From NCBI GenBank assembly GCA_963703085.1, contig OY969789.1:806001-870000 (forward strand): a DNA stretch of 64,000 nucleotides, read 5' to 3'. This document shows positions 1-8,623 of this stretch, piece after piece (the first letter of the stretch is position 1; each line of letters begins with the position of its first letter). Source of the DNA: DATAEG01 sp963703085 (GTDB lineage: Bacteria; Actinomycetota; Actinomycetes; Mycobacteriales; Jatrophihabitantaceae). The position numbers and the translations under genes are program-made. Below the pieces are notes generated by a model that made no database searches, was not told the DNA's origin, and was given only the letters and a program-made list of their open reading frames with translations.

Positions 1-338
1 GGTCCGCCCCGGCTCCGCTGCTGGCCGGTCGTGACGCGCAGCCGGTCGTCGGGATCTACCCGTCGCTGACACTGCTGCCGACCGGCGTGCTTGTGCTGTG
101 GGTCGGTCGGCCTGGCCAGTCGATGCTGGCCTCGCCCGACGGCAACGGTGCCTCGTGGACGCGTCCACAGGAGATCGACTACGCCAACAGTGGAAACGGG
201 GCGACGTTGCTCATGGACGCCCACCACCTGCTCGTGTTCGGCGATCGCGGAGCCAACTGGTCACATCCGACACCGGCTCCGTACCGGGTCTGGTCACGGA
301 CGGTCAGCGTGCAGATCGCGCCGCGGGGTGACCGATGA
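1..338 (+). CDS. Sialidase/BNR-like protein, C-terminal part (5' end outside window)
   Basis: The reading frame is open from base 3 to the stop at 336-338, so the window begins inside the gene. The visible 111 residues contain a 'YPSLTLLPTG' stretch, an 'SPDGNGASWTRP' stretch that resembles an Asp-box (S-x-D-x-G-x-x-W), and a second beta-propeller-like strand ending 'HLLVFGDRGANWSH'. These features fit a secreted sialidase or exo-sialidase-like six-bladed propeller acting on glycoconjugates. Substrate and signal peptide cannot be judged without the 5' part. Its stop codon overlaps the next start (ATGA, 335-338), so it is probably translationally coupled to the PIG-L gene. Family assignment is moderate because only the C-terminus is visible. 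Confidence 0.55.
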   Translation, partial: SAPAPLLAGRDAQPVVGIYPSLTLLPTGVLVLWVGRPGQSMLASPDGNGASWTRPQEIDYANSGNGATLLMDAHHLLVFGDRGANWSHPTPAPYRVWSRTVSVQIAPRGDR

Positions 339-1183
339 AGGTCATGACGATCTACGCCCACCCCGCAGACACCATCACCAACTGCGGCGGAACGCTGGCC
401 CGGCACGCGGAGGCGGGCGACGAGGTCGTCGCGCTCATCCTCACGCACGGCGGTCGGATCCATGCCAACCGTTACGCCGAGGAGTGGCGCAAGGACGATC
501 CTGATCCCGATATCGCCGGCGCGGGGCTGGACGAGATCGTGGCGCACAAGAAGGGTGAGCTGCACCGCGCGGCGGAGATCATCGGGATCGACAAGGTGAT
601 CGGCCTCGACCTGGACGACACGATGGTGTCGCTGCAGCAGGAGGTCGTCGACCTGGTGGCCGAGCAGATTGCTCGGGAACGCCCCGACGTCATCATCTGC
701 GACTACCCGTTGAACCCGGTCGTGGCCGGCAATACCCATACGGCCGCGACCACCACTGTGCTCGCCGCGCTGGGCCGCGCCGGCACCTACCTGCAGAACC
801 TGGACAGCCGCGCCGAGCACCACGTCAAGCAGGTGTTCTTCACGTCTCTTCCGGTGTTCTCCTACGACGGCCTGAGCGTGTACGGCGTGCGCAACGACTT
901 GTTCATCGACATCACCCCGGTGGTGGGCAAGAAGGTGGCCGCCATGGACTGCTTCGACAGCCAGGGATATGCCGGCCGGTTCGCCCGCAAACTCATCGAG
1001 TCGAACAACGGCGAGTTCGGCCGCACTGCCGGAGTCAACTTCGCCGAGGCGTACTGCCGGATGAACAATGAGACCCACTCGCTGTTACCGGTCACCGAGG
1101 CGGCCAGGTCGGCCGATCCGCTGACCCGCCACCTCACCTACAGCGAGATCAACCTGCGCGCGGAGTACCCGATCGAGGGGTGA
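335..1183 (+). CDS. PIG-L (LmbE-like) family protein with variant AHPAD motif
   Basis: This is a 282-residue member of the PIG-L/LmbE fold, a family of zinc-dependent N-deacetylases acting on GlcNAc-type amides (MshB, GlcNAc-PI deacetylase). The N-terminal strand reads 'MTIYAHPADTITNCGGTL'. The zinc-binding His9 and Asp12 are kept, but the first Asp of the usual HPDD, the general base in MshB-type enzymes, is Ala11. A candidate third zinc ligand is His135 in 'GNTHTAATT'. The start overlaps the upstream stop by 4 bp, which fixes the start codon and suggests co-translation with the sialidase-like gene. The protein may be a subfamily with different chemistry, or it may be inactive as a deacetylase. 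Fold assignment is firm; reaction is not. Confidence 0.8.
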   Translation: MKVMTIYAHPADTITNCGGTLARHAEAGDEVVALILTHGGRIHANRYAEEWRKDDPDPDIAGAGLDEIVAHKKGELHRAAEIIGIDKVIGLDLDDTMVSLQQEVVDLVAEQIARERPDVIICDYPLNPVVAGNTHTAATTTVLAALGRAGTYLQNLDSRAEHHVKQVFFTSLPVFSYDGLSVYGVRNDLFIDITPVVGKKVAAMDCFDSQGYAGRFARKLIESNNGEFGRTAGVNFAEAYCRMNNETHSLLPVTEAARSADPLTRHLTYSEINLRAEYPIEG

Positions 1184-1243
1184 GCGCAGCCCCGGCGGGC
1201 GGTAGGCGACGATGGTCGTCCCCACACCGCCGGAGGTGACGCA

Positions 1244-1921
1244 GTGCCGCAGCGCGCCAAGCTCGTCGAGATGCATCTGCCGCAGCGTCCGGTCGGCGCG
1301 GTGCTCCTGCTGCACGGCGGCGCGAGTCGTCGTCCGGGAATGGTGGTCAGCCCAGCACAGCTCTCCGTACTACGGATGATCCCGATCGCCGGCCGCGTCG
1401 AGCACCTGGGCCGCAATCGCCTGGCCGTGTACCGGTTGCTGAACTCGACGAGGGGATGGAACAGCGCGCACACGCCGGTGGACGACGCACTCTGGGCCAT
1501 GACCGAGATTGCCGAGCGGTTCGGCGCGGACCTGCCCATCTCGCTCATCGGGCACTCTCTCGGCGGCCGGGCCGCGCTGCTCGCGGCCGGCGCCGCGCCG
1601 GTCCGCAGCGCGGTCGCGCTCAATGCCTGGGTCTACCCCACCGACGGCGCCCTGGACCTGACCGGTCGGCGGGTTCTCTTCGTGCACGGCACCCAGGACC
1701 GCATCGCCCGGCCAGCGAACTCGGCCGCGGTGGCTCGTGGGCTGGCGGCGACGGCGCAGGTCGGGTACATCCGTATCACCGGGGGCAAGCACGCCATGCT
1801 GAGCCACCACACGCAGTTTGAGACATTGGCAGCCCGCTTCGCCGTCGCCACGTTGACCGGCGACCAACCGGCCGCACCGATCGACCGCATCATGGCCGGC
1901 GAACAGTGGCTCGAACTCTGA
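1244..1921 (+). CDS. Alpha/beta hydrolase (dienelactone-hydrolase-like)
   Basis: A 225-residue cytoplasmic alpha/beta hydrolase starting with GTG. It has the oxyanion-loop strand 'AVLLLHGGASRRPG', the nucleophile elbow 'GHSLGGRAAL' (Ser), an acidic residue in 'FVHGTQDRIARP' (Asp) and a catalytic His in 'GGKHAMLSHH', so the triad is complete and in normal order. It starts 60 bp after the PIG-L gene on the same strand and may be co-transcribed. An esterase or lipase-like role on a small ester or lactone is likely, but no substrate can be read from the sequence. It converges with the NmrA-type gene only 3 bp beyond its stop. Confidence 0.75.
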   Translation: MPQRAKLVEMHLPQRPVGAVLLLHGGASRRPGMVVSPAQLSVLRMIPIAGRVEHLGRNRLAVYRLLNSTRGWNSAHTPVDDALWAMTEIAERFGADLPISLIGHSLGGRAALLAAGAAPVRSAVALNAWVYPTDGALDLTGRRVLFVHGTQDRIARPANSAAVARGLAATAQVGYIRITGGKHAMLSHHTQFETLAARFAVATLTGDQPAAPIDRIMAGEQWLEL

Positions 1922-1924
1922 TCG

Positions 1925-2803
1925 TCAGCTGTGCAGTGCCGGCCGAAGGTTGGCATACGCCCAGGCACCGAGCGTCGTGGGCGTCGTGGTGAAGACATCT
2001 CGGCGCTGCTCGGGGCTGAAGCCGACGCGCAGGCCGCTGGTCATGCCGATCACGCCATCCGCGGTCCTCGGCGCGACCCCGGAACTGAGCAGCGCCCTCC
2101 GCACGTCCTCATCGGATTCGATCCGCAACGCGATGCGGCGGCCGATCGCGTCGCCGACGATATCGGCGACCCGAGTCCAGGTCAGATCCTGCGGACCATG
2201 TACTGCCTGCACCACCCGCCCGGACCAATCCGCGGACAGCAGACGTGCCGCCACCACATCGCCGATGTCGCGCGGGTCGACCCACGGCATCGCCTCGTCG
2301 GGGGGCATCGTCGTTCTCACGGTCCCACCGCGAATGGTGTCGAGATCCATCAGCAGATTGGTGAAGAAGTAGCCGCAGCGAAGATGCAGCACGCTCGCTC
2401 CGGTGGCGTCGAGCAGCTCTTCGACGTGGGCCAGGCCGTCGATGAGTCCGGCACCGTGGCGTTTCTCCGCACCGACGCTGCTCTGGAATACAGTCCGGGC
2501 GATCTCGTTGGCCGTCACCGCCGCAGTAACGTTGCGGCCCAACCGGCGTGTGACCGCGTCAGCGTCGGCTGCGGCAAAGTCCGTCGGGTCCACCCAGAAA
2601 AGCGCGTCCACTCCCTTTGTGGCGGCACGTACGAAGTCGGCGTCGCCTAGGTCGCCAAGCTGGGTGTCTACGTGCGCCAGGATCGCCGGATCCAACCGTC
2701 CGGGGTCGCGCAACAGAACCGTGGGTCGCACGCCGGCTTGCACAAGTAGCTGGACGACCCGGCTGCCGACATGGCCAGTAGGCGTCGTGACTGCAATACG
2801 CAC
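1925..2803 (-). CDS. NmrA/SDR-type NAD(P)-dependent oxidoreductase
   Basis: A 292-residue atypical short-chain dehydrogenase. It begins with GTG and has the N-terminal Rossmann motif 'VTTPTGHVGSRVV' (T-x-x-G-x-x-G), typical of NmrA/isoflavone-reductase-like proteins, followed by 'TVLLRDPGRL' where NADP(H) specificity is usually set. There is no YxxxK catalytic pair, as in other NmrA members, so it could be a redox-sensing or quinone-reductase-like protein (QOR2 type). 'MPWVDPRDIGDVVAA' is a common C-terminal family signature. It stands alone, convergent with the hydrolase. Upstream, its start faces the end of the GH92 locus. Confidence 0.75.
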   Translation of the reverse strand: MRIAVTTPTGHVGSRVVQLLVQAGVRPTVLLRDPGRLDPAILAHVDTQLGDLGDADFVRAATKGVDALFWVDPTDFAAADADAVTRRLGRNVTAAVTANEIARTVFQSSVGAEKRHGAGLIDGLAHVEELLDATGASVLHLRCGYFFTNLLMDLDTIRGGTVRTTMPPDEAMPWVDPRDIGDVVAARLLSADWSGRVVQAVHGPQDLTWTRVADIVGDAIGRRIALRIESDEDVRRALLSSGVAPRTADGVIGMTSGLRVGFSPEQRRDVFTTTPTTLGAWAYANLRPALHS

Positions 2804-2891
2804 GAGACCGCCTCGCTTCCTGGCGCCGACCGTCGGCGAGCGTGGGTGGCACTATGCCAGCCGGCTCCGACGTCCCCGGTCACCCAGGAAC

Positions 2892-2935
2892 CGGTGGGTG
2901 GTGGCCCGATCGGCGAATCGGGCCACCACCCACCG
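2892..2935. terminator. Strong 19-bp hairpin beyond the 3' end of the GH92 locus
   Basis: A perfect inverted repeat with arms at 2892-2910 and 2917-2935 (19 bp each) and a 6-base loop. The arms are GC-rich (GGTGGGTGGTGGCCCGAT core). It lies just after the stop of the minus-strand GH92 locus (2942) and ahead of the NmrA gene. No long U-run follows, which is common in high-GC actinobacteria. Most likely a transcription terminator insulating the two minus-strand genes. Confidence 0.75.
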
Positions 2936-2941
2936 ACGCCG

Positions 2942-5900
2942 TTACCGCCGCTGGCGGGCGGGCGGTAGCACGTGCCCGGGCGCCGGGTGCACCGTCGGAG
3001 CGGCCGGGATGTGCGGCACGGACACCCGCGCCTGTGAACTGGCTGCAGTCACCCCGGCGAACCCGATGGCGAAGACATGCGCATCGCCCCCGGAGGCTGT
3101 CGGCAGCGTGATGCTGGCGACCGTCTTGCCGGCGGTGAGGTTCGCCGTGACGGAGAAGACGTAGGTCTTCACCGGGTCCTGCTGGTTGCCGGTGACGTTG
3201 CGGTAGGTGGTGGTCACCGCCGTGGCGTTGCCGGCCACCGGCGGGTTGCCGCCGGCGCCGAGCGTCCAATCGCTGAACACCGCATTGAACGTCGACGAGG
3301 TGCCGTCGGTGTAGTGCACCGTGACCGTGCCGCCGGCACCGGCCTTTCCGGCGTTGCTGGCCGAACCCAGCAGACCGATCTTGGTCGCGCCGGCCGGCAC
3401 GTTCAGCGGAATGGTCTGGCCGGCCTCCTCGATGTTGTCCAGCGTGCCGACCGGAACGTTCGGCCAGACGTAGTTGACGCCGTCCGCGTGCACGGTGCTC
3501 CCGGCGTGACGCCCTGCGCGGCCAGCGCCTGAGCGGAGTAGCTCCAGCCACCGCCGTCGAAGCTCGCCGCACCGGTGTTGCTGTCGTCGGTGATACCCGC
3601 GTTCGTGTAGTAGGGCCAGACCTCACCGGCCTTGGCAACCGCGACCGCGACCGAGGAGGACGGCAACCCGTTGCCGTTCGGCCAGCGCGAACTTCACGCC
3701 GATCGAGTACCGGCCCTCGGCGTCGTCCTGCGCAGTGATGGTCACCGGCACGGTGGCTGTAGAGTTGGCCGCCACCGCGATGCTGCCGTGATCAGGCGAG
3801 ATTGCCACGCCGGCTTCCGGCACGGCGGTCCACTTCACGGTGATCGTCTTCGCGCCGATGTTGCGCACCGTCACGCTCGCCTGTGCCGACTGTCCAGGCT
3901 GCAGGATGAGGCTCGCCGGGCTGACCGAGGTGAACGCCACCTGCTCTCCGGTGGAGTCGGACGGTGGGGCAGCCGAATCGGCCGAACCCCACGACTTGTT
4001 CGGCGTCGTGCCGAGGGCGAAGTTCAACCGTCGGACCCTTGGCCAGCGCGGTGTAGGTCGTCCACGGCTTGGTCCAGGCCTTGCCACCCACGGTCATCGA
4101 CTGCACGTACGGCGCGTTGGTCGCCGCCTTGGGTGCGGTGATCGTGAGCGTCTTGCCGTTGCCCAGGTGTACCTCGGTCGAGCGGGAACACCGGGCTGCC
4201 GATCGCGAGCGTGCCGCGTGCCCGGCGTCTCGGGGTACATGCCGAGGTTGGACCACACGTACCAGGAGCTCATCGCCCCGAGGTCATCGTTGCCGAACTG
4301 CCCGACCGGCGCGTTGAAGTAGAGCTGCTGCTGCGCTTCCCGCACCGTCTGCTGCGCCTTCCACGGCATGCCGATGTAGTCGTACTCCCACGGGATCTCG
4401 ATGCTGGGCTCGTTGGACAGGTCCGCATTGGTACCGCTCGGGTCGGTGTAGGACGTGAACAGACTGTCCAGGTACTGCCCGTACGCGGCGTTCCCGCCCT
4501 TGGCCCGCACCAGCGCCTTCAGGTTGAACGGCACCATGGGGGTGTACTGCGCGGAGGTACCCTCGACCATCCCGGTCCCGGTGGCCGGAGTGAAGCCCGG
4601 AACCCACTCGCCGTTGGCCTGCTTGGCCTGCATGTAGCCGGTGGCCGGGTTGAAGACGTTCTGCCAGTCCTGCGCCCGGGCGGCGAACTGCGCGTAGGCG
4701 GTGTGGTTGCCGAGCGTGTTGGCAAACGACGCGATGGAGTAGTCGGCCGAGTCGTACTCGAGCTGGGTGGAGACCGGGCCGTAGAAGTTGCAGCAGGCGT
4801 ACTGCTTGTCGTTGGGGATGAAGCCGTAGCTGTCCCGGGTGGACTCGGCCGGGCGGACGTTGTTGGTTTGCGTCGCCTCGTCGATCATCGCGGCAAGGGC
4901 ATGCTGGGTGTCGAAGTCTCGCGCGCCGAAGGCGTAGGCGTCGGCGATGATGGCGTCGGCCGGGTCACCGACCATCACGTAGCTCTCCCCGTTGTTCAGC
5001 GCCCACTTCGGCAACATGCCGGACTGGTCGTAGTCGTTGAGCATCGAGGTGATGGAGTCGCTGGTCTGCTGCGGCGCGACCATCGCCGCCAGCTGGACCT
5101 GGCTGCGGTAGATGTCCCAGCCGGAGTAGTTGGCGTACTGCGCATGTCCGGCGGCCACCGTGTGCACCTTGTTGTCGAAGCCCAGGTACTGGCCGTTGTC
5201 ATCGCTGAACACGTTCGGGTGCAGCAGCGAGTGGTACAGCGCGGTGTAGAACTGCACCTGCTGGTCGTGCGTTCCGCCGGCAATTTCGATCTTGCCGAGC
5301 GTCGTGTTCCAGGCCGCCTTGGCCGCAGTACGGACGCCGCTGAAACTCCAGGCCGGGATCTCGCTGCGCGAGGTTCGCGATCGCGTTGACGCCATTGGTG
5401 TACGAGACGCCAACCTTTGCCAGCAGGGTGTGGGCGCTCGTGGTGTCGAAGCTCAGCACTTCACCGGCCGGGCCGCCGTTGTTCGACGTGCCGTACGGCG
5501 CAGCGGTGAAGGGCTGGTTGAACTTGATGTCGAAGTTGAGGGTGTAGTCGTTCTCGTACTGGCTGCTCTGCCCGCAGAAGTGGCCGGTGGTGACGGAGCC
5601 GATCAGCTCCTTGTTGCCCACGACGGTCGCGCTGGTGCCGTCGACGGTGGTGGCGCTGCCGTTCAGCTTGACGACCAATTTCGACTGGGCGGATCGCCGG
5701 GAAGGTGAACCGGCCGATCCCGGCCCGCGTCGTGGTGCTGAGCTCGGTCTTCACGGCCGTCGCGCCGGTGCCGGTGGTCACTGCGTAGTAGCCGGCCTGC
5801 GCCACCTCACCGGTGTGGCTGAACGGTGACTTCGCGCTGCCCGGATTGGCACCCGGATCGCCCACCAACGGCAGGATCGGGATGTCACCGGCGACGCCAC

Positions 5901-6225
5901 AGCCCGGGCCGGAGATGTGGCTCAGGCTGAACCCGCTGATCTGCGAGTCGGTGTACTCGTAGCCACCACCGGCCGGACGGTCCGGGGTGGTGTCCGGGCT
6001 CCACTGCACCATGCCGAACGGCATGTCCGCGCCCGGAAAGGTGTCGACGTAGCCGGAGGTCCCGATGAGCGGATTCACCAACGCCGCCGGATCACCGGCC
6101 AGCTGCGGTGAGGCCGCAGGCGACGCCTGCGCGGGTACGGCCGCGGCAAGCGCGGCGATCACTACGGCTGCCGCAGCGGCGGCAATGATCCGCAACGGCG
6201 TGCGGCGACGGCGGGGGGTTGCCAC
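2942..6225 (-). pseudogene. Secreted GH92 alpha-mannosidase, seven frame changes
   Basis: Read through its frame changes this is a full-length GH92 exo-alpha-mannosidase of about 1,090 residues (Ca-dependent, typically alpha-1,2). GTG start at 6225 follows a good AAGGAG site and a Sec signal peptide (about residues 12-35). The N-terminal domain has 'NPLIGTSG' and 'FPGADMPFGM'; the (alpha/alpha)6 domain has 'YSGWDIYRSQ' and the family motif 'GNDDLGAMSSWY'. A NEW3-type beta domain and a second beta domain (about 2950-3500) follow. The frame changes lie near 5695, 5367, 4216, 4182, 4028, 3677 and 3494. The first six each behave as one extra base and the last as one missing base. No in-frame nonsense codons occur between them. 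Either very recent decay or sequence error. The divergent LacI gene is its likely regulator. Confidence 0.85.
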
Positions 6226-6297
6226 GGATGGCTCCTTCAGCGGGGGGTCTGCTGGATCCGTCAGCGGGTGGACGCGCTCTCACTGACGCGCGGCCGA

Positions 6298-6311
6298 TGA
6301 CAACGTTATCC
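6298..6311. promoter_or_regulatory. LacI-type operator upstream of GH92
   Basis: TGACAACGTTATCC is an almost perfect palindrome around a central CG, matching the TGacAACGTTgtCA type bound by many actinobacterial LacI-family sugar regulators. It lies 73 bp upstream of the GH92 start, in the region shared with the divergent LacI gene. Binding by that regulator is inferred. Confidence 0.55.
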
Positions 6312-6461
6312 AGTTGGGGGGCCAGTCCGTTGTAGTCCCGCCGCTGCGCCGCTGTCAAGATCCACTTCGAGTGCCCGGGGTGGTCGCAATTTTCCCGGCA
6401 TCCGGCCACTATTGGTCGACCCCGGCGTGCCGTCGACCCGGCTATCCGGGCCGGAACGGAG

Positions 6462-7557
6462 ATGACGACGTTGTCAGAGAACCTGCCGGTCAGCCGGCGC
6501 CGCCCCACGATGCGGGATGTCGCTGCGGCCGCCGGCGTGAGCGTGAAGACGGTGTCGCGGGTGCTCAACGGCGAGCCGGGTGTCCAGCCGAAAACCGCGA
6601 GGCGAGTCACCCAGGAGGTTCAGTCACTGGGTTTCCAGCGCAACGAGTCGGCGGCCACGCTGCGGCGCAGCAGCCAGTCCACCCGGACCATCGGGCTGGT
6701 CATCGAGGACGTCTCCAACCCGTTCTACTCGAGCGTGATCAAAGCCGTCGAGGACGTGGTGCGGGCGCGCGGCTTCCTGTTGATCTCCGGCAGCTCCAAC
6801 AACGATGCCGGCCTTCGAGCGCGAGCTCTTGCGCACGCTGTGCGCGCGCCGGGTCGACGGGCTGCTCGTCGTGCCGTGCGGCGACGACCTCAGCTATCTG
6901 TCGACCGAGCGGGCGCACGGCACGCCGATCGTCGCCGTCGACCGGCCGGCGCCGGGCATCGACGTCGACTCCGTGGTCTCGGCGAATGCTGCCGGCGTGC
7001 GGGCCGGGGTACAGCACCTGATCGGGCACGGCCACCGGCGGATCGGCTTCGTCGGCGACACCGCGCGGTTCACCGGACCGCAACGGTTGCGCGGTTACCA
7101 GGAAGCGTTGGCCGCCGCCGGGATCGAAGGCGACGCCACGCTGATCCGTCGGGTGCACGAGACTGCAGCGGCCCGGGTGGCCGTCGGCGAGTTGCTCGCG
7201 ATCTCGCAGCCGCCGACTGCCATATTCGCCGGGAACAACCTGCTGACCCGAGGCGCCATCCAGGCCCTCGCCGGCCGGCGGCACGACATCGCGCTGGTCG
7301 GCTTCGACGATTTCGCCCTGGCCGAGGTACTGGAACCACCCGTCGCCGTCGTCGCTCAGGACGCCGTGGCGCTGGGCAGATCCGCCGCAGAACTACTCTT
7401 CCGCCGGTTGGCCGGCGACCTCGGCCCACAGCAGCAACTCGTGCTGGCTACCCAGCTCGTCCCCCGCGCCTCGGCAGACATCAGGCCGCCGGCCCGATCC
7501 GCAGCAACGGCCCGGGTCCGCCCCGACACGGCCGGACGCGCCAGATCGGCTGAGTGA
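6462..7557 (+). pseudogene. LacI-family transcriptional regulator with one frameshift
   Basis: A LacI/GalR repressor. The N-terminal helix-turn-helix and hinge read 'MRDVAAAAGVSVKTVSRVLN', followed by a periplasmic-binding-protein-like sensor domain ('IGLVIEDVSNPFYSSV', then 'RIGFVGDTARFTGPQRLRGY' and 'AIFAGNNLLTRGA' in the second frame). Frame continuity breaks near 6808: after 'SGSSNND' the sense resumes one base on as 'AFERELLRTLC'. Dropping one C restores a normal repressor of about 364 residues. It is divergent from GH92 and probably controls it with an alpha-mannoside or mannose signal. An operator-like palindrome covers its own start codon, which suggests autoregulation. Whether the frameshift is real is unknown. 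Confidence 0.8.
6463..6476. promoter_or_regulatory. Operator-like palindrome over the LacI start codon
   Basis: TGACGACGTTGTCA is a near-perfect palindrome (one mismatched pair) with the same TGACxACGTTxTC core as the site at 6298-6311. It sits on the first codons of the LacI gene. Autorepression by a roadblock or by overlap with a leaderless promoter is the simplest reading. Confidence 0.5.
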
Positions 7558-7578
7558 GTCTCGCGCCGCTCGGCGTAA

Positions 7579-7600
7579 CCGACGACGTGGTGGTCGTCGG
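7579..7600. terminator. Hairpin between convergent LacI and FAH genes
   Basis: CCGACGAC (7579-7586) pairs perfectly with GTCGTCGG (7593-7600) across a 6-base loop, in the 47-bp gap between two convergent genes. Likely a bidirectional terminator. The T-run expected of a classical terminator is missing. Confidence 0.5.
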
Positions 7601-7604
7601 GCGA

Positions 7605-8492
7605 TCAGCGCGGCGGGTCGGTCTGGTCGGTCTGGTCGGTGCGACCGCGAACCACCGGATTGCTCAGCGTGCCGACGTCGTCGATCGCGATGGTCACCAC
7701 GTCGCCGTGGGTCAGTGTGAACGGTGGACCGGGCACGAGACACGTGCCGGTGGACAGCAGCACACCGTCCGGATGGGCCTCGGCCCGCATCAGGTAGGAC
7801 ACCAGGTCGTCCAGACGGCGGTGCAGCTGGGCCGTGCTCGCCCGGCCTGACCAGCACTCGGCCCCGCCACGATCGATGCGCATCGAGATGGCCAACCGAT
7901 ACGGGTCGCTGACCTCCCAGGCCGGCCGGATCCACGGACCGAGGCTGCAGGCGCCCTGATAGACCTTGGCCTGCGGCAGATACAGCGGGTTTTCGCCCTC
8001 GATGGTGCGCGAGGAGACGTCGTTGCAGATGGTGTAACCGACGATCACGCCGGCGCTGTTCGCCACGACCGCGAGCTCGGGCTCGGGCACGTCGGTGATC
8101 GAGTCCGCACGCGCCGCGATCCGGCCGTCCGGACCGACCACTCGCCAGGCGACCGACTTGAAGAACAGCTCGGGGCGGGCCGCGTCGTAGACGAGCTCGT
8201 ACACGGTGGCGGCCCGCTCGCTCTCCTCGACCCGTGCTTCCCGTGAGGTCTCATAGGTGACGCCCGCCGCCCACACCTCGGTGCGGCCGTCCACCGGTGC
8301 GAGCACCTGTATCTCAGGCAGCGAGAACGACTCTCCCGCGGCCGCGTCGAGCGTGCTGCGGATCTCCGCGGCAGGCAGCGCCCAGAGCTCGGCCAGCGAA
8401 GTAACCGTGGTCAGCGCGGTCACCCGGCCGGCCTCGTGGACGCCGACTCTGCTCCGCGGCGAGTCGGGAGCGCGGAACCTGACGATGTGCAA
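7605..8492 (-). CDS. FAH-fold sugar-acid dehydratase (2-keto-3-deoxy-arabinonate dehydratase-like)
   Basis: A 295-residue fumarylacetoacetate-hydrolase-fold protein starting with TTG after a GAGGGAG site. The motifs 'GVTYETSREARVEE', 'RPELFFKS', 'NDVSSRTIEGENPLYLPQAK' and 'LSTGTCLVPGPPF' are typical of the branch that includes 2-dehydro-3-deoxy-D-arabinonate dehydratases, which turn the keto-deoxy acid into 2,5-dioxopentanoate. Metal-binding acidic residues of the fold are present in the centre. The C-terminus ends in a low-complexity 'TDQTDQTD' tail, encoded by a short tandem repeat at about 7612-7641, probably an extension by repeat slippage. It follows the binding-protein gene on the same strand (131-bp gap). 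Role in pentose-acid breakdown is inferred. Confidence 0.7.
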   Translation of the reverse strand: MHIVRFRAPDSPRSRVGVHEAGRVTALTTVTSLAELWALPAAEIRSTLDAAAGESFSLPEIQVLAPVDGRTEVWAAGVTYETSREARVEESERAATVYELVYDAARPELFFKSVAWRVVGPDGRIAARADSITDVPEPELAVVANSAGVIVGYTICNDVSSRTIEGENPLYLPQAKVYQGACSLGPWIRPAWEVSDPYRLAISMRIDRGGAECWSGRASTAQLHRRLDDLVSYLMRAEAHPDGVLLSTGTCLVPGPPFTLTHGDVVTIAIDDVGTLSNPVVRGRTDQTDQTDPPR

Positions 8493-8623
8493 CGTGACTC
8501 CCTCTCGCGACCGGTTGCAGCTGTGCTGCTCAGGGTCGCAGGAGGCACACCTACCGCGAAAGGGTCAGCGCCGCCTCAACCTGGGTCCGGTGATCTCGTC
8601 GACTGATCGGTGCGCCGAACAGG

